Assembly (NCBI RefSeq): GCF_024734895.1 | Contig: NZ_CP091430.1 | Coordinates: forward strand, 6,714,501 to 6,778,500 | Direction of reading: 5' to 3' | DNA: 64,000 nucleotides | From: Paenibacillus spongiae | GTDB lineage: Bacteria > Bacillota > Bacilli > Paenibacillales > Paenibacillaceae | Shown: piece by piece, positions 8,798 through 18,108 of the stretch | Numbering within the stretch: the first letter of the stretch is position 1 | Layout: every line of letters starts with the position of its first letter | Made by a program: the position numbers and the translations under genes | The notes under the pieces: generated by a model | Seen by the model: only the letters and a program-made list of their open reading frames with translations | The model's database searches: none | Told to the model about the DNA's origin: nothing

Positions 8798-9451
8798 ATG
8801 GCGGGTAACAAGAACGCATCTCAAGAGACACGCGCCAGCATCATCAAGACCGCCAAGAAGCTGTTTATGGAGCTGGGCTATCGGGCTGTTTCCACCCGGC
8901 AGATTGCCGATGCCTGCGGGTTGACTCAGCCTGCCCTGTATCATCATTTCTCCGATAAGGAGTCGCTCTATGTGGAGGTTCTTCAAACCGTCTGCAGCGA
9001 GACGCGAAGGGCGCTGGAGCGGATCATCAAGCGGGAGCAGCACATTCGGAACCGGCTCGTCCAAATCGTCCACTACATGATGGCCAGCCATCCCGATGAT
9101 CTAAACACCATGTTCCACGATATTCGGCATGAGCTGAGCGCCCCCTCGCAAGCCGCCATTCTGCAATGCTGGCAGGAAGCCTATCTGCTTCCCATCGTCG
9201 GCGTATTCGAAGCCGGGCAGCAGGAGGGCAGGCTGCGCGATCCGCGGCAATTCGGCATGGATGCAGACATGTCCGCCCGATTATTAATGGGGCTGATCAA
9301 CCAATCGCTGCAGCGCCCGCCGGTACCCGATCACGTGCGGGGCACAAGGGCTGCCCGGGGATTGGAGCAGCAGGCGCAGACGCTTGTCGATATCATCCTG
9401 TATGGCCTGGCCTCGCCTGACGAGCGCCCGGATCCGCGATCTGCGGATTAA
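8798..9451 (+). CDS. TetR/AcrR-family transcriptional regulator
   Basis: A 217-residue repressor. Residues 10-60 form the TetR helix-turn-helix (RASIIKTAKKLFMELGYRAV, then TRQIADACGLTQPALYHHF); the rest is a helical ligand-binding domain. AAGGAGGG precedes the ATG. The gene is 77 bp upstream of an MMPL exporter in the same direction, and matching palindromes lie in front of both genes. The simple model is that it represses its own promoter and the exporter until a substrate binds. Confidence 0.9.
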   Translation: MAGNKNASQETRASIIKTAKKLFMELGYRAVSTRQIADACGLTQPALYHHFSDKESLYVEVLQTVCSETRRALERIIKREQHIRNRLVQIVHYMMASHPDDLNTMFHDIRHELSAPSQAAILQCWQEAYLLPIVGVFEAGQQEGRLRDPRQFGMDADMSARLLMGLINQSLQRPPVPDHVRGTRAARGLEQQAQTLVDIILYGLASPDERPDPRSAD

Positions 9452-9470
9452 TCGTATCCGTCTGTTCTCA

Positions 9471-9488
9471 GCTTATCACTTGATAAGC
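9471..9488. promoter_or_regulatory. operator 2 of the TetR regulator, before the MMPL gene
   Basis: GCTTATCACTTGATAAGC is an 18-bp near-perfect palindrome (8-bp arms, 2-bp centre) sharing the CTTATC/GATAAG core with 8714-8729. It lies about 40 bases before the MMPL start codon. Confidence 0.7.
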
Positions 9489-9528
9489 AACTTCTTGCCT
9501 TATACATCATCAAGGAAGGTGACTCTAT

Positions 9529-11763
9529 ATGTCCGTAGGACCATTCGAGAGATTCGCCCAGGCGGTAGGCGGAAACAAAGGAAAGTGGGTTACGCTTGCC
9601 GTCTGGATCGTGCTTGCGGCTCTTCTGAATATACTGCTGCCGCAGGCGAACTCGCAGAAGGACAACACCTTGAGCAATTTTGACGCCAGCAAGCCCTCTG
9701 TCCAGGCCGAGATGCTCGCAGAGGAGCAATTCCCTTCCGGCTCCGGCATCCCCGCCCTGCTGACCTGGTACCGGCAGAACGGCATTACCGACGAGGATCT
9801 CGCCCATATTCAGAAGCTGTCGAAGGAGCTTGGCGCAAGCCCCGTCCCCCACCAGCAGTTCGTCGTACCGCTGGATCAGATGCCTCTTCCCGCACTCAAG
9901 CAGCAGCTGTCGGAGGACGGCACCACATTCGTTCAGACGGTGCTGTTTGACAAGACGGTCGAATCCTCCGAGCTGAAGCTCGGTCTGGAAGCGATTGTCT
10001 CCAAATCCGAAGCGATCTTCGGAATCAATCCAACGGAGGTCAAGCTGGGGGATGCAAATAACATCGCGCTCCGGTTAACCGGCCCGGTCGGCATTGCCGT
10101 CGATGCAAGCGGATTGTTCAGCAGCGCGGATGTTTCGCTGCTTATCGCTACCGTGCTGCTCGTCCTCATTTTTCTCTTGCTCATCTACCGTTCGCCGATT
10201 CTGGCTTTGATTCCGCTTATCGCCGTCGGCTTTGCCTACGGAGCGACGACGCCGCTGCTGGGCTGGATGGCGGAGCAAGGCTGGATCGCCTATGATTCAC
10301 AGGGTCTCTCCATCATGACCGTCTTATTGTTCGGCGCCGGTACCGACTACTGCCTGTTCCTCATCGCCCGCTTCCGGAGCGAATTGAAGGAGGAAGGCAG
10401 CAAGCTGACCGCCCTCAAGCTGGCGTTCAGCGGCTCATCCGGAGCCATCGCGATGAGCGGGCTGACCGTCGTCTTCTCGCTGCTCGTCCTGCTGTTGGCC
10501 CAATACGGCACCATTCGGCGGTTCTCCGTTCCGTTCAGCTTGTCGATTCTCATTATGATGGTGGCCAGCTTAACGCTTGTGCCCGCCCTGCTCGGTATAT
10601 TCGGCCGGATGTCGTTCTACCCGTTCGTTCCGAGAACGAAGGCGATGCAGGCCGAAAGGGCGAAGAAGAAAGGCAAGCCCGCTCCCGTATTCACATCGAA
10701 ACCAGCCTTCGGCGACCGTCTGGGCGGCAGTGTCGTGCGGAAGCCGTGGACGATAACGATCACTGCCCTGATCGTTCTTGTCATCGGGGCCGGGTTCGCC
10801 ACGCAGGTGAAATATACCTTCGATACCCTCTCGTCCTTCCCGGCCGACACGCAATCCCGAGAAGGCTTCTCCTTGATCGCGGACCACTTTAACCCGGGCG
10901 AGCTGGCGCCGGTTCAGGTGCTGGTGCAGACCGAGGGCAAGAACGCCGATGTGAAGGAGAAGCTGGCCGCGCTGCCATTCGTGAAGGTCGTATCCGACGC
11001 GCGAGAAGGGGAGACGGATGCCGCGCTGCTCAGCTACGAGGTGCAGCTGGCGGATAATCCTTACTCCGTGGCCGCCATGGACCGGCTGCCGGAAATCCGC
11101 AGCGCCGCTGAGCAGTCCCTTGAAGAGGCCGGCGTTTCCGGAGCGGCGGATAAGGTTTGGATTGCCGGCCAGACGGCCGAGCAATACGATACCCGCGAGA
11201 CGACAAACCGGGATGCGCGGGTCATCATTCCCGTCATTATCGTTATGATTGCCCTGCTGCTGCTCGTCTATCTGCGTTCGGTCACGGCCATGGCCTATTT
11301 GATCATAACCGTCCTGTTGTCGTACTTCAGCGCGCTAGGCTTAGGCTGGGTTCTGCTCCACTACGGCTTCGGAGTGGATGCGATTCAAGGACTTATACCG
11401 CTCTATTCCTTCGTCTTTATCGTTGCGCTTGGCGAGGACTACAACATCTTCATGGTGTCCAGCATCTGGAAGAAGAGCCGTGCGATGCCGCTTGCCCAAG
11501 CGATCAAAGAGGGCGTATCGGAGACCAGCTCGGTCATCACATCCGCCGGGCTCATTCTGGCCGGTACTTTCTCCGTACTGGCGACGCTCCCTATTCAAGT
11601 GCTCGTCCAGTTCGGCACCGTAACCGCAATCGGCGTTCTGCTCGATACGTTCATCGTGAGGCCGTTCCTCGTCCCTGCCTTGACAGCGATCTTCGGCAAA
11701 CGGGCCTTCTGGCCATCCAAAGCCGGTTACGAAGAACGCGTCTCGCAGCCCGATCAAGCTTAG
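9529..11763 (+). CDS. MMPL-family RND-type exporter
   Basis: A 744-residue membrane protein made of two similar halves, each with one N-terminal helix, a large extracytoplasmic loop and a cluster of five or six helices. The proton-relay type motif GAGTDYCLFLIARFR lies near 265-280 in the first half and ALGEDYNIFMVSSIW near 640 in the second, both typical of MMPL/YdfJ proteins. It probably exports lipids or hydrophobic drugs by proton exchange. AAGGTG precedes the ATG. It follows a TetR gene and carries an operator-like palindrome upstream, suggesting inducible efflux. Confidence 0.88.
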   Translation: MSVGPFERFAQAVGGNKGKWVTLAVWIVLAALLNILLPQANSQKDNTLSNFDASKPSVQAEMLAEEQFPSGSGIPALLTWYRQNGITDEDLAHIQKLSKELGASPVPHQQFVVPLDQMPLPALKQQLSEDGTTFVQTVLFDKTVESSELKLGLEAIVSKSEAIFGINPTEVKLGDANNIALRLTGPVGIAVDASGLFSSADVSLLIATVLLVLIFLLLIYRSPILALIPLIAVGFAYGATTPLLGWMAEQGWIAYDSQGLSIMTVLLFGAGTDYCLFLIARFRSELKEEGSKLTALKLAFSGSSGAIAMSGLTVVFSLLVLLLAQYGTIRRFSVPFSLSILIMMVASLTLVPALLGIFGRMSFYPFVPRTKAMQAERAKKKGKPAPVFTSKPAFGDRLGGSVVRKPWTITITALIVLVIGAGFATQVKYTFDTLSSFPADTQSREGFSLIADHFNPGELAPVQVLVQTEGKNADVKEKLAALPFVKVVSDAREGETDAALLSYEVQLADNPYSVAAMDRLPEIRSAAEQSLEEAGVSGAADKVWIAGQTAEQYDTRETTNRDARVIIPVIIVMIALLLLVYLRSVTAMAYLIITVLLSYFSALGLGWVLLHYGFGVDAIQGLIPLYSFVFIVALGEDYNIFMVSSIWKKSRAMPLAQAIKEGVSETSSVITSAGLILAGTFSVLATLPIQVLVQFGTVTAIGVLLDTFIVRPFLVPALTAIFGKRAFWPSKAGYEERVSQPDQA

Positions 11764-11773
11764 TGAAAATAGG

Positions 11774-11817
11774 AAAGAGACCCGGGATCCTGAATGACAG
11801 GTTCTTCGGGTCTCTTT
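11774..11817. terminator. bidirectional terminator
   Basis: The 11-bp arms AAAGAGACCCG/CGGGTCTCTTT lie between the convergent MMPL and amidohydrolase genes. Confidence 0.7.
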
Positions 11818-11848
11818 CTTCGTTATTTATGGTGTAGCAGGTGTGCCG

Positions 11849-12682
11849 CTAGACGTTCAAACGATAAAACCGGGCTGCATTGCCGCCGTACGCATCGGCC
11901 CGTTCCTCTTCGCTCCATTCTCCCGTCAGGCATGCCTCGAACAAGCTTACGGTCTGGTCGTACGAAGCGGACAGCAGGCATACCGGCCAATCCGATCCGA
12001 ACATGACCCGCTTCCGGCCGAAAGCTTCGATCGCGCGTTCCGCAAAAGGCCGTATCCCTTCGTTCGTCCACGGCTCGTCCAATGTGCCGGGAACCATGCC
12101 GGACAGCTTGCACATGACATTCGGGAACGAAGCGATCTGCTCCATCTGCGTGCCCCAAGGCTCCAGCATACCGGCCGGAATGTCCGGCTTAGCCAGATGA
12201 TCCACGACGGCGCGCAGATGCGGTATCTGTTCCAGCAGCTGCACGAGATAAGGCAGGTGCCGCAGGTTGGCCTGCAGATCGAGAGGAAACTGCTCGTCCG
12301 CCAAAATACGCAGACGCTCCACGACGATATCCTGCAGAATCCACTCGGAAGGCAAATCTTGAATCATCGGCCGGATTCCGACAAAATACGGCTCCTCCCG
12401 AAGACGCTGCCAGTCCTGCTCGAAATCGGGGGCGGTCAGATCCACCCAGCCTACGACTCCCGCAACGGTCTCTTCCTCCCGCGCGATGCCGAGCATAAAC
12501 TCGGTTTCGGCAACGGTCGGCGCGGCTTGAACGATGATCGTCTTGTCGATTCCGTTGGCATTGAGGAGCCGCCTCAGGTCATCGGGCATATAATCGGCAT
12601 ACAGCCGCTTCACGGAAGGCTGCAGCCAGCCGTAGTCGGTGCGCGAGGTCAGCCAATAATGCTGGTGAGAATCAATCTTCAT
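11849..12682 (-). CDS. amidohydrolase-2 family metal-dependent hydrolase (L-fuconolactonase-like)
   Basis: A 277-residue TIM-barrel hydrolase. DSHQHYW at residues 4-10 gives the HxH metal ligands; VVDHLAKPDI near 162 carries the next His, and MFGSDWPVC near 238 supplies the catalytic Asp. This set and the length fit the L-fuconolactonase/2-pyrone-4,6-dicarboxylate lactonase branch, which opens lactones from dehydrogenated sugars. Its neighbours are sugar- or polyol-type dehydrogenases, so opening of a sugar lactone is plausible; the exact substrate cannot be read from sequence. Confidence 0.85.
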   Translation of the reverse strand: MKIDSHQHYWLTSRTDYGWLQPSVKRLYADYMPDDLRRLLNANGIDKTIIVQAAPTVAETEFMLGIAREEETVAGVVGWVDLTAPDFEQDWQRLREEPYFVGIRPMIQDLPSEWILQDIVVERLRILADEQFPLDLQANLRHLPYLVQLLEQIPHLRAVVDHLAKPDIPAGMLEPWGTQMEQIASFPNVMCKLSGMVPGTLDEPWTNEGIRPFAERAIEAFGRKRVMFGSDWPVCLLSASYDQTVSLFEACLTGEWSEEERADAYGGNAARFYRLNV

Positions 12683-12822
12683 CCTGTTCCCTCCCCAGGG
12701 TTGGTTATCGCTTTCATGCAGTTACATCCTACCAGATCCTGTAAGCCTTGAGAATCCTCTTTCGCTCTCGCAGGAAAGCGAACAGGAACCCGCTCATTGC
12801 CGCAGGTTCCCGGATTCGATAT

Positions 12823-13842
12823 CTATTGTTCAGCGGGCTGGCTTGCGAGCATCTCCGCAAACGCCAAGTAATACAAATAATGGCCATAATCATTCGGGTG
12901 ATTAATATTGTTAAGCAGCAGGCTCTCCGGCGTCTTGCCCGCAGCCAGCTCCCGCTCCCATACCATATACACGTCCGCAACGCCTAGTCCGTATTCTGCG
13001 CCGAGCCGCCGGATTACGGCCGCATAGTCGCGGGTTTGTCCGCTCGTATGGCGCCATAACGGGTTCGGCGAGCAGGGGGTCACGAGTACGATATCGCTGC
13101 CGGCGTGATCGCGGATGGCTTCAATCATGCGGCGCAAATAACGCTCGAAGTCCATCAGCGAAGTGCCATTGCCATGCTCATACTTGTTCTGGTCGTTCAT
13201 CCCGTAACCGATTGTGATTAAGTCGGGCTTAAGCGGCAGGACATCCTCCTCTACCCGGCCTGCCCCGCCGCCAGTTGCCTCGCCGCCGATGGACTTATTG
13301 ACGATTCGGATGCTCCCGCCCGGATACAGCCGCTTCAGATGTTCGGCGAAGCGATGGAAGTAGGTGAACTTGTCCGCGCTTGCTTCTCCTCCCGTGCTGA
13401 TGCTGTCCCCGTATACGACATAGAGCGCTTCTTCGCCGGCCTGAAGCTTGCTTGCCGTTCGTTTCAGGATGTCAGGACCGCCGCTGCCGGCTGCCTGCGC
13501 AGCCTCTCCCGCTTCTTGCCCGCTCACGTAGGAATACTCGGCATATACCGTATAATTACGGTTGCTGTAGTCTTCGTATAACGTATGATTGAAATCCGAG
13601 ACACCGTACAAGGCATGCTTCGACCAATCCGGAATCCGGCTTCCGGCTATCCGGCCGATCCACCCGTTCTCGTAGTCGACGGTATAATCCGCGCCTTCCG
13701 TATACACAACCCGGTCAGGATGCAGCGCATCCGCATGGCTGCTTACTTGAAAGGCATCGCTCCGCTGGGGCAAATACCGCAGCTTCAGCAATTCCTCCTT
13801 CACGAATATGAACGATTCTGCCGTCTGCCTCCTTGTTGTCAT
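12823..13842 (-). CDS. SGNH/GDSL-type esterase or acyl hydrolase
   Basis: A 339-residue protein from ATG 13842, which follows AGAGGTG; longer upstream frames lack a ribosome site. An N-terminal beta-rich region (about 1-110) precedes an SGNH domain: YGDSIS with the nucleophilic Ser at 147, IGYGMNDQ with the oxyanion Asn, and the C-terminal HPNDYGH with the catalytic Asp-x-x-His equivalent. The two-part layout resembles carbohydrate esterases with an N-terminal jelly-roll. There is no signal peptide, so it is probably cytoplasmic. It may deacylate sugar substrates handled by the surrounding dehydrogenases. Confidence 0.82.
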   Translation of the reverse strand: MTTRRQTAESFIFVKEELLKLRYLPQRSDAFQVSSHADALHPDRVVYTEGADYTVDYENGWIGRIAGSRIPDWSKHALYGVSDFNHTLYEDYSNRNYTVYAEYSYVSGQEAGEAAQAAGSGGPDILKRTASKLQAGEEALYVVYGDSISTGGEASADKFTYFHRFAEHLKRLYPGGSIRIVNKSIGGEATGGGAGRVEEDVLPLKPDLITIGYGMNDQNKYEHGNGTSLMDFERYLRRMIEAIRDHAGSDIVLVTPCSPNPLWRHTSGQTRDYAAVIRRLGAEYGLGVADVYMVWERELAAGKTPESLLLNNINHPNDYGHYLYYLAFAEMLASQPAEQ

Positions 13843-14005
13843 CGATGAATATTCACCTCTTTCTGCAGCATGTAGGAACATCCTTTGCATGAATGATGCG
13901 TTACTTAACCTTGCTTGCATCATCAGACGCATCGCCAAGCAACCTCTCGCGTATCTGCCAGGCTGCTCGGTTCGAGTGCTGGATGACCGGCGGTTCGTCT
14001 TCCGG

Positions 14006-15001
14006 CTAGCTCTCGCTTCTCCAATCCAGCACAATCCCTAAGAAAAATTCCGATTTCTCCAAAATCAACCGCCAAGCTTCTGCGCCCTGACTGGCCGGGA
14101 GAATATGCGTGATCAGCGGCGCCGTTTGCAGCCAGCCGTCCCGAATCCCCGCCAGCGTGCCGTCCATGCGCTCTGGCGACCAGCCGGACGGGCAATGAAG
14201 CGTGATTTCCTGCGGCCGCAGCTCCTGAATATCGACCATGCCCGTCGTCCCGAGGAACCCGGCCGATACGAGATGGCTGTTATGCTTCATGGAAGGCATC
14301 AATTGGCGGAACGTATCCATGGCGCCGATCGAATCCACGACGACGGCGATGTCGCGCCGGGCGCCGATCGCTTCCTGCAGCGGCTGCTTCCGGACGTTGA
14401 ACCCGCGGATTCCTTCGGGAAGCAGCGCCAGCCTGCGGTCATGGCGGCCAAGCACCAGCACCTCCGCGCCGCGATGTGCCAGCGTCTGGGCTGCCCATTG
14501 GCCGACCATCCCGTCGCCGATCACAACGGCGAAATCGCCTTCGTCGACCGACGGACGCATGCCGCAATTATAGCCTACCTGCGTCAGAACGAGCCCGCTG
14601 TAGGCGATCGGGTCGGCGCCTTCGGGGAGCTTCCATACTTGACTCCGGTGCGTAACGGCCGGATTCACGTGACCGCCGTGGTCGAAGGCCATCCCGTCCA
14701 CTCTGCTGACCGATGCGAATACCCGGTCGCCCGGCTTCAGGTCCCGCACCTGAGCGCCGACGCTGCGCACGATGCCGACCTTCTGATAGCCGGCCACCTG
14801 CGGGAACGGCAGGATATCCTCAGGGCGGGTCACCTGCTCGCCCGTTATGCGCTCCCCCTTCAGGAAGGAGGATTCGGTGCCGTTGCTGATCCATGAATAT
14901 TCCAGCTCGACCGTGACCTCCTCGGGTCCTTGCTCGGGCACCTCGACTTCTTCATAACTCACTTGCCTTACGTCCGTAAACACGACGGCTTTCGCTTTCA
15001 T
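14006..15001 (-). CDS. MDR-family dehydrogenase, zinc-binding type, substrate unknown
   Basis: A 331-residue medium-chain dehydrogenase/reductase. The N-terminal GroES-like fold (about 1-140) contains SWISNGTESSFLKGE in place of the usual zinc-ligand CGTD segment, so the catalytic zinc ligand may be missing. VIGDGMVGQWAAQ near 171 is the nucleotide-binding motif. Proteins of this type are often annotated as alcohol or inositol-like dehydrogenases. It is the middle of three related dehydrogenases in this cluster. The ATG has GGAGG upstream. It starts 30 bp after the next upstream dehydrogenase (15032), consistent with one operon. Confidence 0.82.
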   Translation of the reverse strand: MKAKAVVFTDVRQVSYEEVEVPEQGPEEVTVELEYSWISNGTESSFLKGERITGEQVTRPEDILPFPQVAGYQKVGIVRSVGAQVRDLKPGDRVFASVSRVDGMAFDHGGHVNPAVTHRSQVWKLPEGADPIAYSGLVLTQVGYNCGMRPSVDEGDFAVVIGDGMVGQWAAQTLAHRGAEVLVLGRHDRRLALLPEGIRGFNVRKQPLQEAIGARRDIAVVVDSIGAMDTFRQLMPSMKHNSHLVSAGFLGTTGMVDIQELRPQEITLHCPSGWSPERMDGTLAGIRDGWLQTAPLITHILPASQGAEAWRLILEKSEFFLGIVLDWRSES

Positions 15002-15031
15002 AGAGAACCTCCTGATTCATGAAGGGATGAG

Positions 15032-15976
15032 TTAAAAATCGGCCGGAGGAAACGCGTACACTTTAATCGCTTCTTGTCTCCGGAGAAGGGCGACGGTCTC
15101 TGCGTAATTGCGAAGAGGAACGTGATGCGTCTGCAGACATTCCGTGTTCAGCCCGCGATTCGCCACGAGGTCGAGCAGAAGCGCCTGATCCTCTTGGCCG
15201 AATTTGCGGTAGCGGTACGATTCGAGCCTTGTGCCCAGGAACCATAGATGCTCCCCGTAACGAACCTCGCCCTTCAGTACCCCGAATACGATCAGATGCT
15301 TATCCACGCGATCGAGCAGCGACTGGACGGAAGCCGACGCACCCACGCAATCATAGCCCAGTTCAAAGCGTTGATCGCCCAGCTCTTCGGCATGTACCGC
15401 ATTGCCGATGCCCAGCTTATTCACATAGGCGATGCGGTCCTTGTTAATATCGACGGCCGTCACATTCGCTCCAAGCAGCCTGGCCGCCTGTATCGCCAAC
15501 AAGCCGGCCGGCCCGAGACCGGATACGAGCATCGACTTGCCCTTCAGGTCGTCGAACTGAAGCAGTCCGATCATGACGCATTTGAGCAGCTCGAACGAAA
15601 CGGCTTGCTTCCATGACACGTTGTCCGGCAGCTTGATCAGCTCATCCTCGCGATAGTTCAGGTATTCTGCGTAAGATCCGTTGCCGGCCAGATGCTCCAG
15701 TGCTGCGACGCGGTCGCCGACCTTAAGGGAACGGACATTGGCGCCGACAGCCGTTACGGTTCCGGCCATTTCATGGCCCGGGAATCCGGGCGGGAGCGGA
15801 TATTCCACTTCGCGGTTCGCAACGAACATGTCCTTGCCCGCCATCATGCTCATATCCCAGCGGGGACAGGTGGATACAATTTCGATCCGGACCGTTACCT
15901 GATCATCCTGCGGTACCGGCTGTGGAACGTCGATAATTTCGAAGGTTTCTTTCCCAACAATTTGCAGCGCTTTCAT
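15032..15976 (-). CDS. MDR-family zinc-type alcohol/sorbitol-like dehydrogenase
   Basis: A 314-residue dehydrogenase from ATG 15976, with GAGAGGAAG upstream. IEIVSTCPRWDMSMMAGKD near 30-48 replaces the usual CGTD loop, PGFPGHEMAGTV near 68 is the conserved GHE segment, and SGLGPAGLLAIQAARLLGA near 152 is the nucleotide-binding motif followed by VDINKDR, which suggests NAD preference (acidic residue after the second strand). It is divergent from an AraC gene at 16171 that may control it. Confidence 0.83.
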   Translation of the reverse strand: MKALQIVGKETFEIIDVPQPVPQDDQVTVRIEIVSTCPRWDMSMMAGKDMFVANREVEYPLPPGFPGHEMAGTVTAVGANVRSLKVGDRVAALEHLAGNGSYAEYLNYREDELIKLPDNVSWKQAVSFELLKCVMIGLLQFDDLKGKSMLVSGLGPAGLLAIQAARLLGANVTAVDINKDRIAYVNKLGIGNAVHAEELGDQRFELGYDCVGASASVQSLLDRVDKHLIVFGVLKGEVRYGEHLWFLGTRLESYRYRKFGQEDQALLLDLVANRGLNTECLQTHHVPLRNYAETVALLRRQEAIKVYAFPPADF

Positions 15977-16057
15977 ACCGTCATCTTCCTCTCGTTTTTG
16001 GAATGATATTCTTTCCGCTGCATTCAGTGTACAATAAGGATGACCGGTCGTCTTTGC

Positions 16058-16072
16058 ACTGGATGTTCCAGT
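16058..16072. promoter_or_regulatory. palindrome between divergent dehydrogenase and araC genes
   Basis: ACTGGA-TGT-TCCAGT is a perfect 6-bp inverted repeat in the middle of the 194-bp divergent interval. It is a plausible operator for either promoter; no second copy was seen. Confidence 0.35.
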
Positions 16073-16170
16073 ATGGCGCCATAAGGTCTTTATTTTCCAG
16101 GCTATTCTAACGGATTCCATTCATAATGATTGAACAATATTGACTTCATGGCCGCAAGGGGGAGACGCTG

Positions 16171-17010
16171 TTGAAAATTCGGGTATGCGGTTCCGGCACC
16201 CTGGTTCGTTCGGACGACCTATGGGCCGGGGGTGTCCATGCCGCCAACTATGAAATGCTCTATATCGTCTCGGGCAAAGCAAGATTCAATTGGAACGGCC
16301 GTGTTTGCATCGCGGAAGCGCCGGCCATGTTCCTGATGCCCCCTCTGACGCCGCATCAGCTGCAAAGCATCTCGCCAGAGATCAAGTTTCGATTCCTCGA
16401 AATCACGGATATCGACGAAAGCCCGCTCGACCGGGAGAAGATGGACAAATGGAATGAACTCCAGGCCCATAACGATATTTTTTCCAGAACCGTACTAGCC
16501 GCGGCTTTATTGGAATCCTTCGACTGGATCTACCGCCTGCATCTTACCGGTGAAGCCCGCCAGCATCCCGACCTGGAGCAGGTATGTCTGCTGGAAGTGA
16601 GCAAGATTTACCGGCTGATTGCATACTGCCTGGACAGCACGCCCCTGCCGGCCGGCAATCCGGATCAATCTCCGGGACGTGACGTCGAACAGACCGTCGA
16701 CCAGCTTGTCGATTTTATGGAATGGCGCTACAAGGAAGAAATAACGCTGGCGGCGCTCGCGGATCTGGTCCATCTCAATCCTTCCTATCTCATCCGCATG
16801 TTTAAGAAGCAAAAGAAGGTCACGCCATTCGAGTTTTTGCGGGATTTGCGCCTGAAAGCGGCGGTTAGCCTGCTGTCGGGCAGCACCATGCCCGTGCAGG
16901 AAATCGCGCACGAAACCGGCTTCGGGAGCGTCCATTACTTCTGCCGTTTGTTCAAGCAAACCTACGGCCAGAGCCCTGCCGAATGGCGCAAGCAGCTGCG
17001 GAGAGGTTAG
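16171..17010 (+). CDS. AraC-family regulator with cupin sensor
   Basis: A 279-residue regulator. The first 110 residues form a cupin-like arm with MLYIVSGKARFNWNGR and FLMPPLTPHQ; the last 100 hold the double AraC helix-turn-helix (LAALADLVHLNPSYLIRMFK, then EIAHETGFGSVHYFCRLFKQ). The start is TTG with AAGGGGGAG upstream. It is divergent from a dehydrogenase at 15976 and convergent with another at 17100, so it is probably the local sugar-responsive activator. Confidence 0.88.
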   Translation: MKIRVCGSGTLVRSDDLWAGGVHAANYEMLYIVSGKARFNWNGRVCIAEAPAMFLMPPLTPHQLQSISPEIKFRFLEITDIDESPLDREKMDKWNELQAHNDIFSRTVLAAALLESFDWIYRLHLTGEARQHPDLEQVCLLEVSKIYRLIAYCLDSTPLPAGNPDQSPGRDVEQTVDQLVDFMEWRYKEEITLAALADLVHLNPSYLIRMFKKQKKVTPFEFLRDLRLKAAVSLLSGSTMPVQEIAHETGFGSVHYFCRLFKQTYGQSPAEWRKQLRRG

Positions 17011-17043
17011 TTTCGGCGGGATAGAGCAGCGGGGGACAATAAA

Positions 17044-17078
17044 GAACAATGGCTGAACGGATTGTTCAGCCATTGTTC
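17044..17078. terminator. bidirectional terminator
   Basis: Perfect 15-bp arms GAACAATGGCTGAAC/GTTCAGCCATTGTTC with a 5-nt loop lie between the convergent araC and dehydrogenase genes. Confidence 0.75.
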
Positions 17079-17099
17079 CGTTTACTGCTGCATAGCCTC

Positions 17100-18086
17100 T
17101 TACTCCGTATCTGCGATGCCCTGCCAATCGAACAGGATGAACAGCTCCGGGTATTTGCCGTCGGCGATATCGTTATATACCTGATTGGCATCGCGCGGCG
17201 AAACTTTCCGGGTCAAGACGGATAGGTCCGTCAGTCCTTCGGACAGCCACCTTACCCCTTTATGTAGGTCGGTAAAGATGCTGTGCGGCTGAAAATGGCC
17301 CGGGTGAAGCGGAATTTCCCATTCCCATCCGCTGCGGACAACGACATACTGGAAAAAAATAACCGACAGGAGCTCCTGCGCGAAGAGCTCTGTCCGGCGC
17401 TTCCAAGGAACGCCGATCAGCACGACCTCGCCTTTGAGGCGGGCGAACTTGGCCCCGGACAGCACCGCCGCTTCATGGCCCGAGCATTCGAGAACGAGCG
17501 CCGCGCGGCGCTCACTCCACTCCGGATCGTCGAGAGGGGGCTCCGCATACACATGCTCGATCCCGGATGCCCGGGCCGCTTCCCGGCGCCTTGCGTCCGG
17601 ATCGCAGATCATCACTTCATAGCCGCAGCGCTTGAACAGATGCGCGGCAAGAAAGCCGACCGGTCCGGCGCCGGTCACGAGCACCAGCTCGCCCGGTCTG
17701 GCTGCCGTCGTCATGAGCGTGGTCATGCTCACATTCAACAGCCGGGCCAGCACCCCCAGATCGGGACTCAAGCCGTCCGGCAGCTTCACGACATCTCCCG
17801 CCTGGACATGCTGGCTGCTCTGATGCGGTCCCATGCAGAGAACGTGATCCCCAATCTCCAGTCCGGTTACGCCTTCGCCCATCTCGTCGATGCGGAATAC
17901 CGTCGCGTATCCGGTACGGCTGGGCTTCTGCAGCTCGATCATGAAGCCCGACATCAGCTCCGTGCCGGGACTGATTAAGGAATATACCGATTGGCCGCGT
18001 ACATGCCCGGCCTCGCACCGCTGCGGCCCCGCTTCACTCACGAGCTCCGCCCTACGATTGCCATTGATTTGGACCGCGTAGTTCAT
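17100..18086 (-). CDS. MDR-family dehydrogenase, third of the cluster
   Basis: A 328-residue dehydrogenase. YSLISPGTELMSGF near 37 corresponds to the zinc-loop region without the usual Cys, and VTGAGPVGFLAAHLFKRCG near 140 is the nucleotide-binding motif followed by CDPDARR. It is divergent in sequence from the two dehydrogenases at 14006 and 15032, but of the same SPGTE/NGTE subtype as 14006. The ATG at 18086 is chosen because GGTGGGG lies just upstream; a GTG five codons earlier is possible. It follows the ThuA gene by about 22 bp and is probably co-transcribed with it. Confidence 0.8.
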   Translation of the reverse strand: MNYAVQINGNRRAELVSEAGPQRCEAGHVRGQSVYSLISPGTELMSGFMIELQKPSRTGYATVFRIDEMGEGVTGLEIGDHVLCMGPHQSSQHVQAGDVVKLPDGLSPDLGVLARLLNVSMTTLMTTAARPGELVLVTGAGPVGFLAAHLFKRCGYEVMICDPDARRREAARASGIEHVYAEPPLDDPEWSERRAALVLECSGHEAAVLSGAKFARLKGEVVLIGVPWKRRTELFAQELLSVIFFQYVVVRSGWEWEIPLHPGHFQPHSIFTDLHKGVRWLSEGLTDLSVLTRKVSPRDANQVYNDIADGKYPELFILFDWQGIADTE

Positions 18087-18108
18087 TGTCAATGTCCCCA
18101 CCGCCTTC

